Shown here in pieces: positions 35,533 through 47,300 of a stretch of DNA of 64,000 bases. The translations under genes and the position numbers were made by a program. Each line of letters starts with the position of its first letter. Within the stretch, counting starts at the first letter, position 1. Below the pieces are notes generated by a model. That model saw only the letters and a program-made list of their open reading frames with translations. It was not told the DNA's origin and did not search any database. The stretch is from Heligmosomoides polygyrus polygyrus (taxonomy: Eukaryota; Nematoda; Chromadorea; Rhabditida; Heligmosomidae): the NCBI GenBank assembly GCA_947396885.1, contig OX377204.1, positions 54,423,139 to 54,487,138 of the forward strand, read 5' to 3'.

Positions 35533-35957
35533 GCTTGGGAGTTCAATTTCTCTCTGCTTCCCAAGTTGTTGATGCAAGATTAATCCGTTTTCATTTTGTT
35601 GTTTTTTCCTGAGAGTCTTTTAGTCTATTCGAACGGACTCTCAAACGATTTCATCGAACATGAGTCTCATTTGGAAGCCCATTTTCTGTCATATCAAACA
35701 GTGATATTACTTCTTACTTGTCTCCAATTCGCAGATCGTTTCAGGCCTTTCAAAAACATGCATTTGAAGAGAGAAAAACGCCTTTCACATGGCATCCAGA
35801 TCTACCGCGTTCTGCCTATCCGAAATATATAAAAATGCAGCGTTAGTTAACATTATACTGCGAAATTGCAGATTCTAACAATGGATAATTTAATATAGTT
35901 TTATCTAAAGCGATTTATGTCGTTTCAAAAGAGCAGTGAAAGGTGTCCATTATTCTA

Positions 35958-36330
35958 CAGTACCGGACATGTCTTTTGATCATTGGTTGGCCAAAAAGAT
36001 CGCGCCGGTCAACATAGACCGCTTTGGAGCGCTTCAAAGCGGCCTTTTTAAATAACTTCTTTAGAAGTCAAGTATTTGTGAAAATAAGCACATATTTGAA
36101 CTCAACGGTACAAGCTTTATCTTTTGGCATATAATGCTCAATAGAGTTGAACGATGCATATGGGCCCGACAGAACCAATCGAGTGGGCACGATGATTGAT
36201 TGTGATTTGATTGGTTGCGCGGTGATTTTGTTCAAGGCAACAATCGGGTTTTCCTCGCCGGGTTGGCAGAACAATCAGCGCGACAGTATGGCGGGAATCT
36301 GAATTTGTTTAGATTTATACGCCGCACTCT
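35958..36330 (+). repeat. Left end of a TA/CAGTACCGG element, variant subfamily
   Basis: Begins CAGTACCGGACATGTC at 35958 directly after TA (35956-35957). It then diverges from the 7455 type but keeps the subterminal motif in a variant form (TTTGAACTCAACGG) and the ATGCATATGGGCCCGACAG module shared with 41450-41475. No right end was found. Confidence 0.6.
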
Positions 36331-36639
36331 GTAAATTTTGTGTTCAATCAATTCTCAAGAAGTATTCTGTGTCGGTCTCCTACCTTAGAGCAAAAGTAGT
36401 GGAATGTTGAGCAAACATCAGCTATTCTAAGCGTTTTGTGTAAACTACACTTGATGTTCACTTCTGATTGAAACCTGTGCGTTTACGTGTGGGAACCTAC
36501 TTCCCTTAGAGTGAATCTGTTTGTTGTGTAAGTTGCTTTCAATTTTATTATTTGTGACTTCAAGGCTTATGTCTAGGTAGTTGTAATTGTGTTCATTGTC
36601 GTGCACCTTTTTCAATTCCAGTGTGTTTCGGTAAACTAG
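36331..36639. other. No recognisable feature
   Basis: Short unannotated spacer; nothing identifiable on either strand. Confidence 0.4.
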
Positions 36640-36776
36640 AGGCCTTCGCACACTTTCGCCGCCACGCGGCAGCCCTATCTTTAAGCATGGGGCAGAGACG
36701 CAGAATCGCCTCGCAAATCGATATCTATGGCAATCGTGATGCCGCGCCGCGTGGCGGCGAAAGTGTGCGAAGGCCT
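36640..36776. mobile_element. 137-bp palindromic MITE with perfect 31-bp arms
   Basis: Arms 36640-36670 and 36746-36776 (beginning AGGCCTTCGCACACTTTCG) are exact reverse complements flanking a 75-bp centre. The perfect match suggests recent origin or gene conversion between arms. TSD is ambiguous. Confidence 0.8.
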
Positions 36777-36989
36777 TAAGGTAACTTAATTTTTTAGTCA
36801 GCGTAGCTCTCTGTGTAAGTACGCACTATAATACCGGCCCTATCTTTTGTCCATTCGGCGCAAAACCGCGACTTTTGCGCCGTTTTGGGCGAGAAAGTGC
36901 CGCTTGTCAATAACGCGGTTCAAAGTGGCTAATTCCAAAAACGGTTAGCATACACATGGTGCAGTGATTTTTAAGGAATTCCTTCTATA

Positions 36990-37285
36990 GGGGCGCTTTT
37001 AGCGCAGTCGAAAGAGGTGCTAGCTGTCGCGTGACCCGACACCAGGCTCCTGGTTCAGATTTTCCGCCCAGCAGAACAAAGCCTTCCATCCCTCCGTGGT
37101 CGGTGAATTGACACCAGACTTGTCTGGGAAGGATAAAGCGCTGACTTATTCATCGGATGGCCACATCAATTCATTGTATGGCCAAACGCATTCAAATCGC
37201 CTCCACGACACCTCCACGAGAAGTAGAATGCATGGCGCATCCCAAAAAAATAAGTAGCGCCGTCCTTTACCCTTATCCTTCTACC
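36990..37285 (+). mobile_element. tRNA-derived SINE in left arm
   Basis: The head has an A-box-like TTTAGCGCAGTCGAAAG and a B-box-like CTGGTTCAGATTTTC. The body carries CCAGACTTGTCTGGGAAGGA and GAAGTAGAATGCATGGCG. The tail is CCTTTACCCTTATCCTT. Its mirror image lies at 39641-39936. Confidence 0.8.
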
Positions 37286-38101
37286 TTCTATGGAAGAGGT
37301 TTTCGATATAAATTTTCATAAATGAAATATGCATTGCCTTGCTTTCTTGTTCTCACTTTAGATACACGCACACTTTGGCTCGGCCGGACGTGTATCTAAA
37401 ATGAAACAGCGCTCGGTTTTTGGACGCAATTAGCCTCTTTAGAGCTGCATTAAACGCCATCAGAACTCGTCATCTCGAACCCACTACATGTCATAGCTTT
37501 ATCTGCGGTATTAGATTTTCTTCGTTTTTTGAAGGGACACAAACAATTTGCGCGAATAGGTAGGAAGTTCGGCTTTTTCCGGTCTACGGCAGGCTTATAG
37601 GGGCTTAACACTGTAGCAATAAAACAAAATGAGTAGCTCCGGAGCAGCTTCAAGGCGTCTCTCAAGTGCCTACTTTTCGCCTAATTTTATAAGGATTTTG
37701 TTTCTTCACATTTGCTGCTCCGTAATATGGTTTTTCTAAAAACCAATGCGACAGCTGTCTTGCACGTGCAAGGAGCTTCCTATCGATGTAAATTTATGTC
37801 GATCCGAAACGCTTCATATTTCATACTTGACCGAGATATCAGGCGAGCTCAATCGGATCCGTGATGAGCCCGCCGCCGCTCGCAGGGTCACCGACCTTCC
37901 TTCCTCGCACCTTGGTGGGAGGCCCAGCGGAAATGCCCCATTCCTGCGAAGCAATAGAAGCAATAGAACATCGGCGGGCTTGAAATCGATTGACGATTGC
38001 TTCAGTGGTTTTGGCTTCATATTTCAGAGCGCCTCTTGTTGTTGTTTTTTACTTTGCTTTTAATATCCATATTCTTTTCTTTTATTCATTTTAAGTTAAT
38101 G

Positions 38102-38894
38102 CATTGCTTTTTAATATTTATATTCTATACTTTGCCCTGAAGATAACAACTGTTGCGGGAGGTAATTAGCTAGCTACCCTAATTATGCAGCTTTTTTACC
38201 TTCCTAGCAGTACAAAAGGCAATATTTGAGGGCCTTATTATGCTCCAACTTTGCTCTACCTTCCTTGGGAACAGGTGAGTAGTTGTGCGGTATGAAGCCA
38301 TCCAGACCCCCCCCCCCACTACTACGCTTAACATCCGGCATCATCCCTAGACGGTTCAATGATTCTGCTGCCTGTGCAATTCAGTGCCCTCATCCCTTAG
38401 GTTGTTCTACAGCCCTCCTGACAAGGAAAGGTTCCCAACTCAAGGTGGGCTTTTGCTATTTTGATAGGATGTAGGGCCGTTTGAGCGGAGTCCAGGACCA
38501 CTGTTCGTTTTTGCTGGGCTCTTTTTAGAGACCTGCTGAAAAGAGGTGTGAAAACATGTGCGCAACAATCATCAAATACTATGACACCCCACGAGGAGTG
38601 GCTCGGTGGCGCACTTCCAAGCCCTTTCGATCGAAACCTTTCACCTGCTGTAGAGTCCTTCCGTCGGCGATCATAATCACGATCACCCTGGTCGGTCAAA
38701 TCTGAGATAAAACCGTTAATTTCGATCGATATTGATTGCCCTCTGCTGTGAAGGCCTTACGTCGATGATCATCGGATTCCTCAAGCATGCAGGCCGACGT
38801 GTTCGTCACGTCTTCTTGATCCCAGGCACACTGGACGACGTTTTCTACACGCTTCTGAATCCCACTTAGAGGGCGTCTCGGTATTTTCCGCTAT
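38102..38894. other. Unpaired centre of the long inverted repeat
   Basis: No coding sequence is evident. About 38420-38495 is a direct repeat of the window's last 80 bases (63920-64000). A run of 11 C lies near 38307. A single unit resembling the 42-bp minisatellite at 49.3 kb lies at about 38800-38870. Confidence 0.5.
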
Positions 38895-39640
38895 TTCATC
38901 AACTTAAAAGTAAACAAAAGAAAAGAATATAGATAATAAAAGCAAAGTAAAAAAAACAAGAGGCGCTCTGAAATATGAAGCCGAAACTACTGAAACAATC
39001 GTCAATCGATTCCAAGCCCGCCGAGTTCTATTGCTTCGTAGGAATGGAGCATTTCCGCTGAGCCTCCCACCAAGGAGCGGCGGCGGGCTCAGGTCGACTA
39101 GCGGTTTCAGATCCGATTGAGCTCGCCTGATATCTCGCTCAGATATGAAAATATGAAGCGTTTCGGATCGACATAAATTCACATCGATAGGAAGCTCCTT
39201 GCACGTGCAAGACAGCTGCCGCATAGGTTTTTGGAAAAACCATATTACGGAGGAGCAAATGTGAGAAAACAAAATCGTTATAAAATACTACTCATTTTGT
39301 TTTATTGCTACAGTGTTAAGCCCCTATAAGCCTGCCGTAGACCGGAAAAAGCCGAACTTCCTACCTATTCGCACAAATTGTTTGTGTCCCTTCAAAAAAC
39401 GAAGAAAATCTAATACCGCAGATAAGGCTATGACATGTAGTGGGTTCGAGATGACGAGTTCTGATGGCGTTTGATGCAGCTCTAAAGAGACTAATTGCGT
39501 CCAAAAACCGAGCGCTGTTTCATTTTAGATACACGTCCGCCCGAGCCAAAGTGTGCGTGTATCTAAAGTGAGAACAAGAAAGCAAAGCAATGCATATTTC
39601 ATTTATGAAAATTTATATCGAAAACCTCTTCCATAGGAGG

Positions 39641-39936
39641 TAGAAGGATAAGGATAAATGACGGCACTACTCAATTTTTTTGGGATGCGCCATGCATTCT
39701 ACTTCTCGTGGAGGTGTCGTGGAGGCGATTTGAATGCGTTTGGCCATACAATGAATTGATGTGGCCATCCGATGAATAAGTCAGCGCTTTATCCTTCCCA
39801 GACAAGTCTGGTATGAATTCACCGACCACGGAAGGATGGAAGGCTTTGTTCTGCTGGGCGGAAAATCTGAACCAGGAACCTGGTGTCGGGTCACGCGACA
39901 GCTGGCACCTCTTCCGACTGCGCTAAAAGCGCCCCT
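39641..39936 (-). mobile_element. tRNA-derived SINE in right arm
   Basis: Reverse-complement counterpart of 36990-37285, with the same left and right neighbours (GGAATTCCTT on the head side, TTTATATCGAAAACC on the tail side). It was therefore duplicated as part of the arm, not inserted independently. Confidence 0.8.
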
Positions 39937-39974
39937 ATAGAAGGAATTCCTTAAAAATCACTGCACCATGTGAA

Positions 39975-41030
39975 TGAACACAAAATTTCTGTTCTTTTAG
40001 TCATAACGGTATTTTTATGCATTTTATGAAGTGTTCTGATGCAGGGAATTTTCCACCGTGATGTATGGGAAGGTTGCATCGTGAGCGCGTCCGGGACATC
40101 GCAAAGTTTATTTGATTAATAGTGCAATTGCTGTTACTTAGAATTGCTCAGTGCAGAACGGTGGCATGTTTCATTTCTATTGCGCCTCGTTTCTCACATT
40201 ATTTATGTTTATATAATATTATTAATAATACATATACATACATACATATACATACATATACATGTATATATATACATACATATACATATATAATACATAT
40301 TTTACACAAATGTGAAGGATAATGACACCATCAGTTCAACAATGTATTAGACGAATGCACTGCGCAATCCATACTACTCATGCAAATAAATTCTTTGCTT
40401 GTCAGCTCCTCTGACGTGAAAACAAAAGGTTTGAAATTTCTGACTTTCTTAGAACATGCATATTCAGGTGCTAGATACATTTCATTTGTCCTGGAAGATA
40501 TACTTTTGGATTTGGAAAGTGTTTGGTTTGAAATAAAAATAAAAATGAAAGCAAAAATGAAAACAAAAATATAATTTCTTAAAAGAAAGTCAAAGTGAGT
40601 TGACAGTTTCGACCAAGTGACGTTTTGCACGAGTGCATTGCGCAATCGCTTTATATGTTACACGAAAAATTCTTTGCTTCCCAATCCCTTGAATCTGGAA
40701 AAGTAGATTTTAGCCAAAATACGTAGAGGTTCAGTCGGATCACAAAAAGTTTTTAAACTGTTTAGTCTAGCTTTTTTTCAAATTTGAATTCTTAACAACG
40801 TGATAATATACCAGAGTGCTCTTATATATAGAAAGAATCCAACAGGCAGCCGCCGGTCGCCAAGAGGTAAAAGGTCTTCAGGAGATAATTATCTCCAGAG
40901 AGGAGGGAACGGTCGTAAACCTATCGTAGTGTTTGGAGCACTACAGTAATCCTCAGCTGACCTAAATTTCAATTTAAAAATTATCTAGAAATACTAACAT
41001 GGTTAGATAAGAAATTTCATGCAGATATGC
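39975..41030. other. Extra segment in the right arm
   Basis: Not present in the left arm. Contains a TATACA-type microsatellite (about 40222-40305) and two diverged direct copies of about 75 bp (40350-40430 and 40630-40705) sharing TGCGCAATC and AAATTCTTTGCTT words. No gene is apparent. Confidence 0.5.
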
Positions 41031-41269
41031 TAACCGCTTTTAGAATTAGCCACTTTGAACCGAGTTATTGACAAGCGGCGCTTTCTCGCCCAAACGGCGG
41101 AAAAGTCGCGGTTTTGAATATACAATGGACAAAAGATAAGGCTGGTATTGTAAAATTATAAATCCATATATCTAAACTGGTTAGATAATTGGTTTCTACT
41201 TATAATTGTATTTTGAGAGCACTCAAACTCAAGCATTGTTAAATCAGCAAGTAAAGTGCTAAGGCCTTG

Positions 41270-42660
41270 TGGAACTCCTTTGTTCGTTTAAACAGCATAC
41301 CCTCAGGTATACAGTAAATGGAGCGTTCCGAAGCGGCTTTTTTAAAATGACTTTTTTAAATGAATTAAGTACTTGTGAAAATAAGCACACATTTGAGCTC
41401 AGCAGCTCGAGCTCTATCTTTCGACATATAGGTCTTAGTAGAGTTGAACAATGCATATAGGCCCGACAGAATCAATCGAGTGGGCGCGACAACCTGTAGA
41501 GTGAGCGTTTAGGGAGTTTTATCGGAAATTCCCAGCCGTCCTAATCAGGAGTTTCTCTAGGGCTGTCCAGTTTTTTCTTGGAGTGCGCCGTGAACAATGC
41601 ATATGGAATCGAACCTATCAATCGAATGGGCGCGACAGCTCGCAAATAGCACGCGCGGGCGCGTTCGGAACGCAATAACTCTGTGGAGATCGAATCGTTC
41701 CGGCTGCGGCTTATTTTCTAGGCAGCTTTAGTAGTCCGCAAAAGTAAATCGTTGAAGCTTCTGAGCGGGCGAAATTATAACGGTGCAACAGTGTAGGTGA
41801 AGCTTGGGTAACCGAATTTTTTTCCACTTCGGTCGACGACTACGGGAAGGCGCGGCGAGCTAACGGCCTATGAATGCGTAGGCGAGCAGACCAGTTAAAT
41901 TACGTTACGGTAAAGTGCCCACAACACTCAAGCTGCCTGAACTGCCTTAGTCCCAGCTGATTAATCTTAGAGCGGCGGAGGGCAGCGGTGGTTTCTTCCG
42001 CCCTTACTCGCCCACATTCGAGTTTTCGCACTCGCAATAACACCATTCTGCTTCCCATGAAAGGCTCTGGTGTTACTGGCGACCATATCGATCGAGGGCT
42101 TGGGCAGCCTAGGCCGAGCCTGCGCGGACGGTGACGTCATCGAAAATCGATATTTTCGAAATTGATCAAATTTCCTCGTCCAAAGTCGTCTGGGGGAGGC
42201 GGGTTATTTGGTGTGCTGATTACGAATCCGACGTCTGTTTTTGAAAATTTCACCGATTTCGGTATGTTTTGGATTTTCTTCTGGATAACTGAAGGTGATC
42301 GGGTCAGGAACACCAATTTTGCTCAAACTTCATCTGGGAGCAGGGGTTAGGGATGGCGAACACGATGCCGAAGAGACCACCGGCAGCGCGACAGGAGGTA
42401 CACCCGCCCCTGCTGGGGGGCGTGGCGTCAGGAGGTACACCGCTGTTCTGCGGACCGCGAACTTTTGTTTTGCGTGTCAAAGGTTCCGTAAAGCAGCCGT
42501 TAGACTCTTGGTGAAACCTAAGCCGTTGGGGGTGGGTGAGCAAGGGGGATAAGAGGAAGATCGCGCGCTTCACAGCAGAGACGGGTGTACCTCCTGACCG
42601 TCCCCCGAGACCACCCATACCCATAACTGACAAGGGAACTGTCGCAACCGTACGCCGGAA
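41270..42660. repeat. TA/CAGTACCGG family copy with enlarged core
   Basis: Holds the subterminal GAGCTC motif (41392-41425), the ATGCATAT and CGGAAATTCC modules, one 680-bp-type unit with TGACGTCA at 42132-42139, then the fold-back arm (GGTTATTTGGTGTGCTG) and the conserved core from about 42300. Here the core is expanded by roughly 200 bp including a short duplication of AGGAGGTACACC. Outer boundaries are unclear. Confidence 0.65.
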
Positions 42661-42809
42661 CGGCAAGAACGAACACTATAGAAAAAATCTCCGTCCTCTA
42701 AATAGTAACAGAACAATGCCGAATACTTGAGGCAAATGGCGAGTGTAATGGTTAAGGGTCCGCAGTGGACGAGCTTAAACCGGCGGCGCCAGGAGCCCTC
42801 GTCGTGGTC

Positions 42810-42887
42810 TGGATAGCGCAGTGGTAGAGGGGCTGCTTCATGATCGTGGAGTCGAGAGTTCGGTTTCCCCAGCCGAGTCCCGTTTTT
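42810..42887 (+). repeat. tRNA-like sequence (SINE head or tRNA pseudogene)
   Basis: A-box-like ATAGCGCAGTGGTAGAG at 42813-42829, B-box-like GAGTTCGGTTTCCCC at about 42856-42870, and a TTTTT run at 42883-42887 that would end RNA polymerase III transcription. Acceptor and anticodon stems do not pair properly, so it is not an intact tRNA gene. A CTTCATGA word sits where the anticodon loop would be, similar to the tRNA-like head at 61.9 kb. Confidence 0.6.
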
Positions 42888-42889
42888 CC

Positions 42890-43016
42890 ACTTTTACCGT
42901 AGTATCGTATTTCGATAGAGATTTCGATATTTAAACCTTTTTTAGAGTTTGCTGCGGTAAGATGTTTTCACTTCTTATTCCTTGTCGACATTTCGTGGTG
43001 CACCAGCAGTGCCCCA
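42890..43016. other. Spacer
   Basis: Nothing recognisable between the tRNA-like unit and the next inverted-repeat element. Confidence 0.4.
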
Positions 43017-44165
43017 AATATGCAAAATACCATGATATATGAAACTTTCACGCCAATAAATGGTTCTCATTGTCAAGGTAAGAAATTTTGACATGGGAAC
43101 AACATGAAACAGTGTGAGGAAGCTAGAAAACTGCAATGTATTAGTGTCGGTGGGGTGGGTGTCACCACAGTGTATTCCAAATGTAGGAGGGGACCTCATG
43201 ATCTATTGATATATGAAATATTTATGAATACCCTTTAACACCAACTATGTATGCACAGGCACAAAGTGCATAAAACAATAAGACCTATCACAGTATGGGC
43301 AACGTATGAAAGCTACAGTTTCTTCACATCCTGACTCATCACATGGGCCTAGATCTTCCGCGAATGCTATTCCACTCGGACTTTCGAAGCAGCCAAGGTA
43401 TGTGATGATGACGGTGGTGTTTCATTTTCTCTTGTTTCATTTTTTCTCAGATAAATCTAAGGCATTGGCTAGTACTTTCTCTCTACAAGATTGTTTCGCA
43501 GTTCCTTCCAGTGGTACTCCGCTGCAGCCCAAGTCTGAAATCGCGATACAGTCCCATTTTCTCCGGTTGTCAGCCTTGTGTAAAATAACAGTTCTAGTAT
43601 AGCCAAACCTTTTCCTCCAAAACGGGCCGTCCTCCCGAAAACGTGATTGTGCTTTCACTGGCTAGTGACTTCGCGACTTCGGCACCATCCTCATCTGGTT
43701 GAAACTTGTGGTCCACTTCTTCGACTACCTCCAACTTCCACTCTCCGTCGATTACCAGCTCGAAATCCTGTAGGACAGTTCCTATCTTTTCCGCCAGCTT
43801 CATTTCCGTCTCTCGAAGGTGCAGGAGTGGAGATCCATACTTCAATGTGAATAACGACTTGACGGTTAGCAGATATTGTATAGGTGGTGTAAGCAGCAGC
43901 TCATTATGACCACGCGACTTCGTAAGCATAACAGAGACGACAATATTGGTCGAAGCGGTAGGTCAAGTGGGAGATCATGAGGTCCTCTCCTACACTGTGA
44001 GTACACTGTGGTGGCAGTCACCCCACCGACACTAATACATTGCAGTTTTCTAGCTTCCTCCCACTGTTTCACGTTGTTCCCGATTCAAAATTTCTTATTT
44101 TGACAATGAGAACCATTGATTGGCGTGAAAGTTTCATATATCATCGTATTTTGCATATTTTATTT
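43017..44165. mobile_element. Inverted-repeat element with 200-bp arms and coding centre
   Basis: Arms of about 200 bp (43017-43215 and 43970-44165) are diverged inverted copies, starting CAAATATGCAAAATA at the outer edge. Unlike the other fold-back repeats here, the roughly 750-bp centre has protein-like minus-strand frames, so this may be the remains of an element that encoded its own protein. The right edge abuts the tail of a LINE, so no TSD can be read. The superfamily is unknown; arms of this length occur in Mutator-like elements but that is only a suggestion. Confidence 0.65.
43245..43929 (-). pseudogene. Broken frame for a zinc-binding-like protein
   Basis: Minus strand, three pieces in order. 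First, 43929-43594 is a charged segment (e.g. EVVEEVDHKFQPDEDGAEV). After a frame change, 43658-43437 contains FWRKRFGYTRTVILHKADNR and CIAISDLGCSGVP and ends in a stop. Then about 43400-43245 encodes an array of Cys and His: GPC-x4-C, then RCPYCDRSYCFMHF followed by VPVH, a spacing (C-x4-C-x9-C-x2-C-x4-C-x2-H-x4-H) that resembles treble-clef or AN1-like zinc fingers. I do not recognise the family. It lies entirely inside the inverted-repeat element and is probably its own decayed gene. Confidence 0.5.
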
Positions 44166-44398
44166 ATTTATTTATTTATTCATGACGTGGACTAAGGCCA
44201 AACGTGAAAATACAATGTTAGAATAAAAAACCACAAACCTAATCAAAAACAAGTAAATACAATTGAGGGCTCTCATTGTACACGTAAAAGCAGCTTTTGA
44301 GACCATGCCGGGATAGACCTAAGACTTCCTCAATTGTGCTCAAAATGTGACTGAACTCCCTTAAATTTCTGTAGGTGAAAAAGTTAGCTCGCGTGCTT

Positions 44399-47300
44399 GG
44401 TGGCGATGTCCGTTACTCCACGTGGTGCCACTGGAAACTGCCCGCTCTGCGAGCTAAGCCGAACACGGACATTCGATTGCAGACGACAGGCCCTTGTGAC
44501 AGGCTGGCCTACGGACACCCATGTCACATCACATGGTTCATGACATTGCAAGCTTTTCGTGATAGTGCTACGGCGTCCGCGGGAGCCAACGCGCACTCGC
44601 AGAGCCCGGCGAGTGTGAGAAGCATGCGAGGGTCCCTGATGCGAGGACGGCATCGGGGGGCAACTGAGCTAGTCCGAAAGTCCCGTAACGTAAGCAGGAC
44701 CCGCGTGGCAACGCTGAATGTGGGTACGGTGACGGGCCGCTCGTGCGAGTTGGTTGAAGCACTGGAGCGTAGAAAAGTTGATTTCTGTGCGGTGCAGGAG
44801 ACGAGGTGGTCCTGCCGCAAGTCAAGGGACATAGGACGTGGCTTCAAGGCCGTTCTGTGTGGAAGTCCCAGGACTACCAGTGGTGTCGGAATAATCGTCT
44901 CCGAACGATTTCGTGACTCGATTGTAAGCGTTGAGCGCTTTGACGATCGATTGATGAAGATCGTTGTCGCCGCTAAGGAGCGATTCTACCACTTCTTCTC
45001 TGCGTATGCTCCACAGACTGGCTGCTCCGATCAAGCCAAGGATGAGTTTTGGAACCTGCTGGATGAGAAGACAGCAGAGGTACCGTCGAAAGATGTCATC
45101 ATAGTCGCTGGTGACCTTAATGGGCACGTTGGTGCTACGAAGGACGAGTACAGCTGTCATGGTGGTTTCGGATACGGATCACGTAACGCCGATGGTGAGC
45201 GCATTCTTGAGTATGCGGAATCGCATAGTCTCACCATTGTAAACACCGTCTTCCGAAAACGCGACTCCCACCTCATCTCATATTATAGTGGGAGCTCCAA
45301 GTCTCAGATAGACTTTGTGCTTGTGAAGGATCGTGACCGGAGTCCTGTCACAGACGCGAAGATCGTGCCGTATGAGACGGTCGCACCACAGCACCGACCG
45401 CTGATCTGCACTTTGAAGATCGCCCCTCCGAGGCTGAAGCAGGTCGAGCGATGCGGTGCAGCAAGAATCAAGTGGTGGCGAATGAGAGAGAAGGAAGCAG
45501 CTGTGATTTCTCGCTTGCGGTTACCGACAGTCACGACTGTCGACGAAACTTGGAAGAAAACGACCGACGCGATTCGTCAAGCTGCACAGTCGGAACTCGG
45601 CATTACGAAGCCTGGGCGACGGAAGGTCGACAAGCAGGCATGGCTGTGGACAGATGACGTGAAAGCAAAAGTGCGAGAGAAGAAGTCGCTTTATCACGTG
45701 TTTCTCGGCGAAAAGACGGCCGATAACTGGCGGAAGTACCAAGAAGCGAGAAAAGCTGCAAAGAAGGTCGTGGCTGTTGCAAAAGCCACTCATTATGGAG
45801 ATGTCAACGAGAAGCTCGAGTCACGCGATGGCGAGCGGTATCTGTACCTGCTTGCTAAGAATCGCCATCGGCAGACCGAGGATATTGAGACGTTTTTCGG
45901 CATCAATGATGAGAACGGCCATCTTCTTACGGACCGCAAGAAGGCATTGAAGCGATGGCGCGACTACTTTGAGGGAATCTCTACAGTAGAATTTCCTCAT
46001 CCAGCCATCCCTTCCACGGCTCCAACCCACGGCCCCGTTCAGAAGATCACCGTGGAGGAGATTGTAGCGGGTTTGAAGAAGATGAGGCCAGGCAAAGCAA
46101 CTGGGCCCGATGACGTGGCAGCCGATTTATGGAAGTCCAAGTACTGGTACCCTGCTGAGTGGTTGGCGAAGTTCTTTAATCAGGTTGTGGCGGAGAAGAA
46201 AGTGCCTGAGTGTTGGCGTCAAAGTACGACGATTCCAATTTGGAAGAAGAAGGGCAGTCCTGCAGACTGCTCCAATTACCGTCCGATTCGCTTGCTTTCG
46301 CACAGCATGAAGATCTTTGAGCGAGTTGTCGATGGACGAATTCGGGACATCGTCCAGCTTTCCAGCAATCAGTGCGGCTTCGTGGCTGGCTGTGGCACCG
46401 TTGATGCCATACATGCCGTCCGCCTCCTGATAGAGAAGCATCGCGAGAAACAGAAGCCAGTGCATATCTCCTTTCTCGACTTGGAGAAGGCCTTTGACCG
46501 CGTACCGCGTGAAGTGATATGGTACGCCCTGCGTCAACTTGGAGTTCCTGAAGAGCTCATAGAGTGGGTGCGAATTGTCTACTCTTGTCCAAAGAGTCGA
46601 GTTCAAGCTTCAGCTGGGACTTCGATGGAGTTTTCCATCTCTGTCGGAGTACACCAGGGTTCTGCGCTTTCCCCACTCCTCTTTGTTGTCGTCATGGATG
46701 CCATCACACGAGATCTTCCGAAGCCCGTCCCCTGGACGTTGCTTTATGCCGATGATTTGATGCTCGCTAGCGAAGATAAAGGTGAACTCGAGCGAGAGGT
46801 GCAAGCTTGGTGTGATCGCTTGGAGCGGTTTGGACTCAAATTGAACGTGAAGAAGACCGAGTATTTAACGACGGACGTTACCGAGTCCAGCTCCATCAAG
46901 GTTAACGGCATCGAGCTTCCACGCACTGCGGTCTTTAAGTACCTGGGATCAGCAGTCGCGTCTGACGGCAAACTGATGGTCGAAGTGAATTCACGCGTGA
47001 GTGCAGCTTGGTCCAAGTGGCGCTCGTTGACTGGCGTGCTCTGCGACAAGAAGATACCAGAGCGCTTTAAGTAGAAGATCTACAGAGCAGTCGTCCGGCC
47101 GGTAGCAATGTACGGCGCTCAGTGTTGGCCAGCGACCAAGGAAGTTGAAACGCGCCTCAGCGTCATAGAGACGAAGATGCTGCGCTGGACGGCAGGAGTT
47201 ACGCGCATGGACCGCATCCGAAACGATGCTATTCGGCAGAAGTTCGGTGTCGCGCCGATAACAGACAAGATGCGCGAAGCTCGCTTACGATGGTACGGCC

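Larger units (their letters stand above)
36829..41150. mobile_element. 4.3-kb TA-flanked element with very long inverted repeats
   Basis: The left tip (AATACCGGCCCTATC, from 36829) and the right tip (CTGGTATTG, to 41150) are inverted copies and each is flanked by TA (36827-36828, 41151-41152). The outer arms 36829-36955 and 41028-41150 pair. Then 36958-38101 pairs with 38895-39972, each arm containing one SINE. The right side carries about 1 kb of extra sequence (39975-41030) between inner and outer arms. The central 38102-38894 is unpaired. No transposase frame was found. Confidence 0.75.

Noticed and set aside
43398..43450. Plus-strand 53-bp intron (AAG-GTATGT ... TTTTTTCTCAG-AT) implying a plus-strand gene
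   Set aside because: The splice signals are good, but the joined plus-strand frames are short and unlike known proteins, while the minus strand encodes a convincing Cys/His array. I left the minus-strand reading as primary; transcripts would decide.
44375..44398. LINE start codon at 44375
   Set aside because: These codons precede the element's 5' end as defined by the 11224 copy and come from the flanking CR1 LINE.
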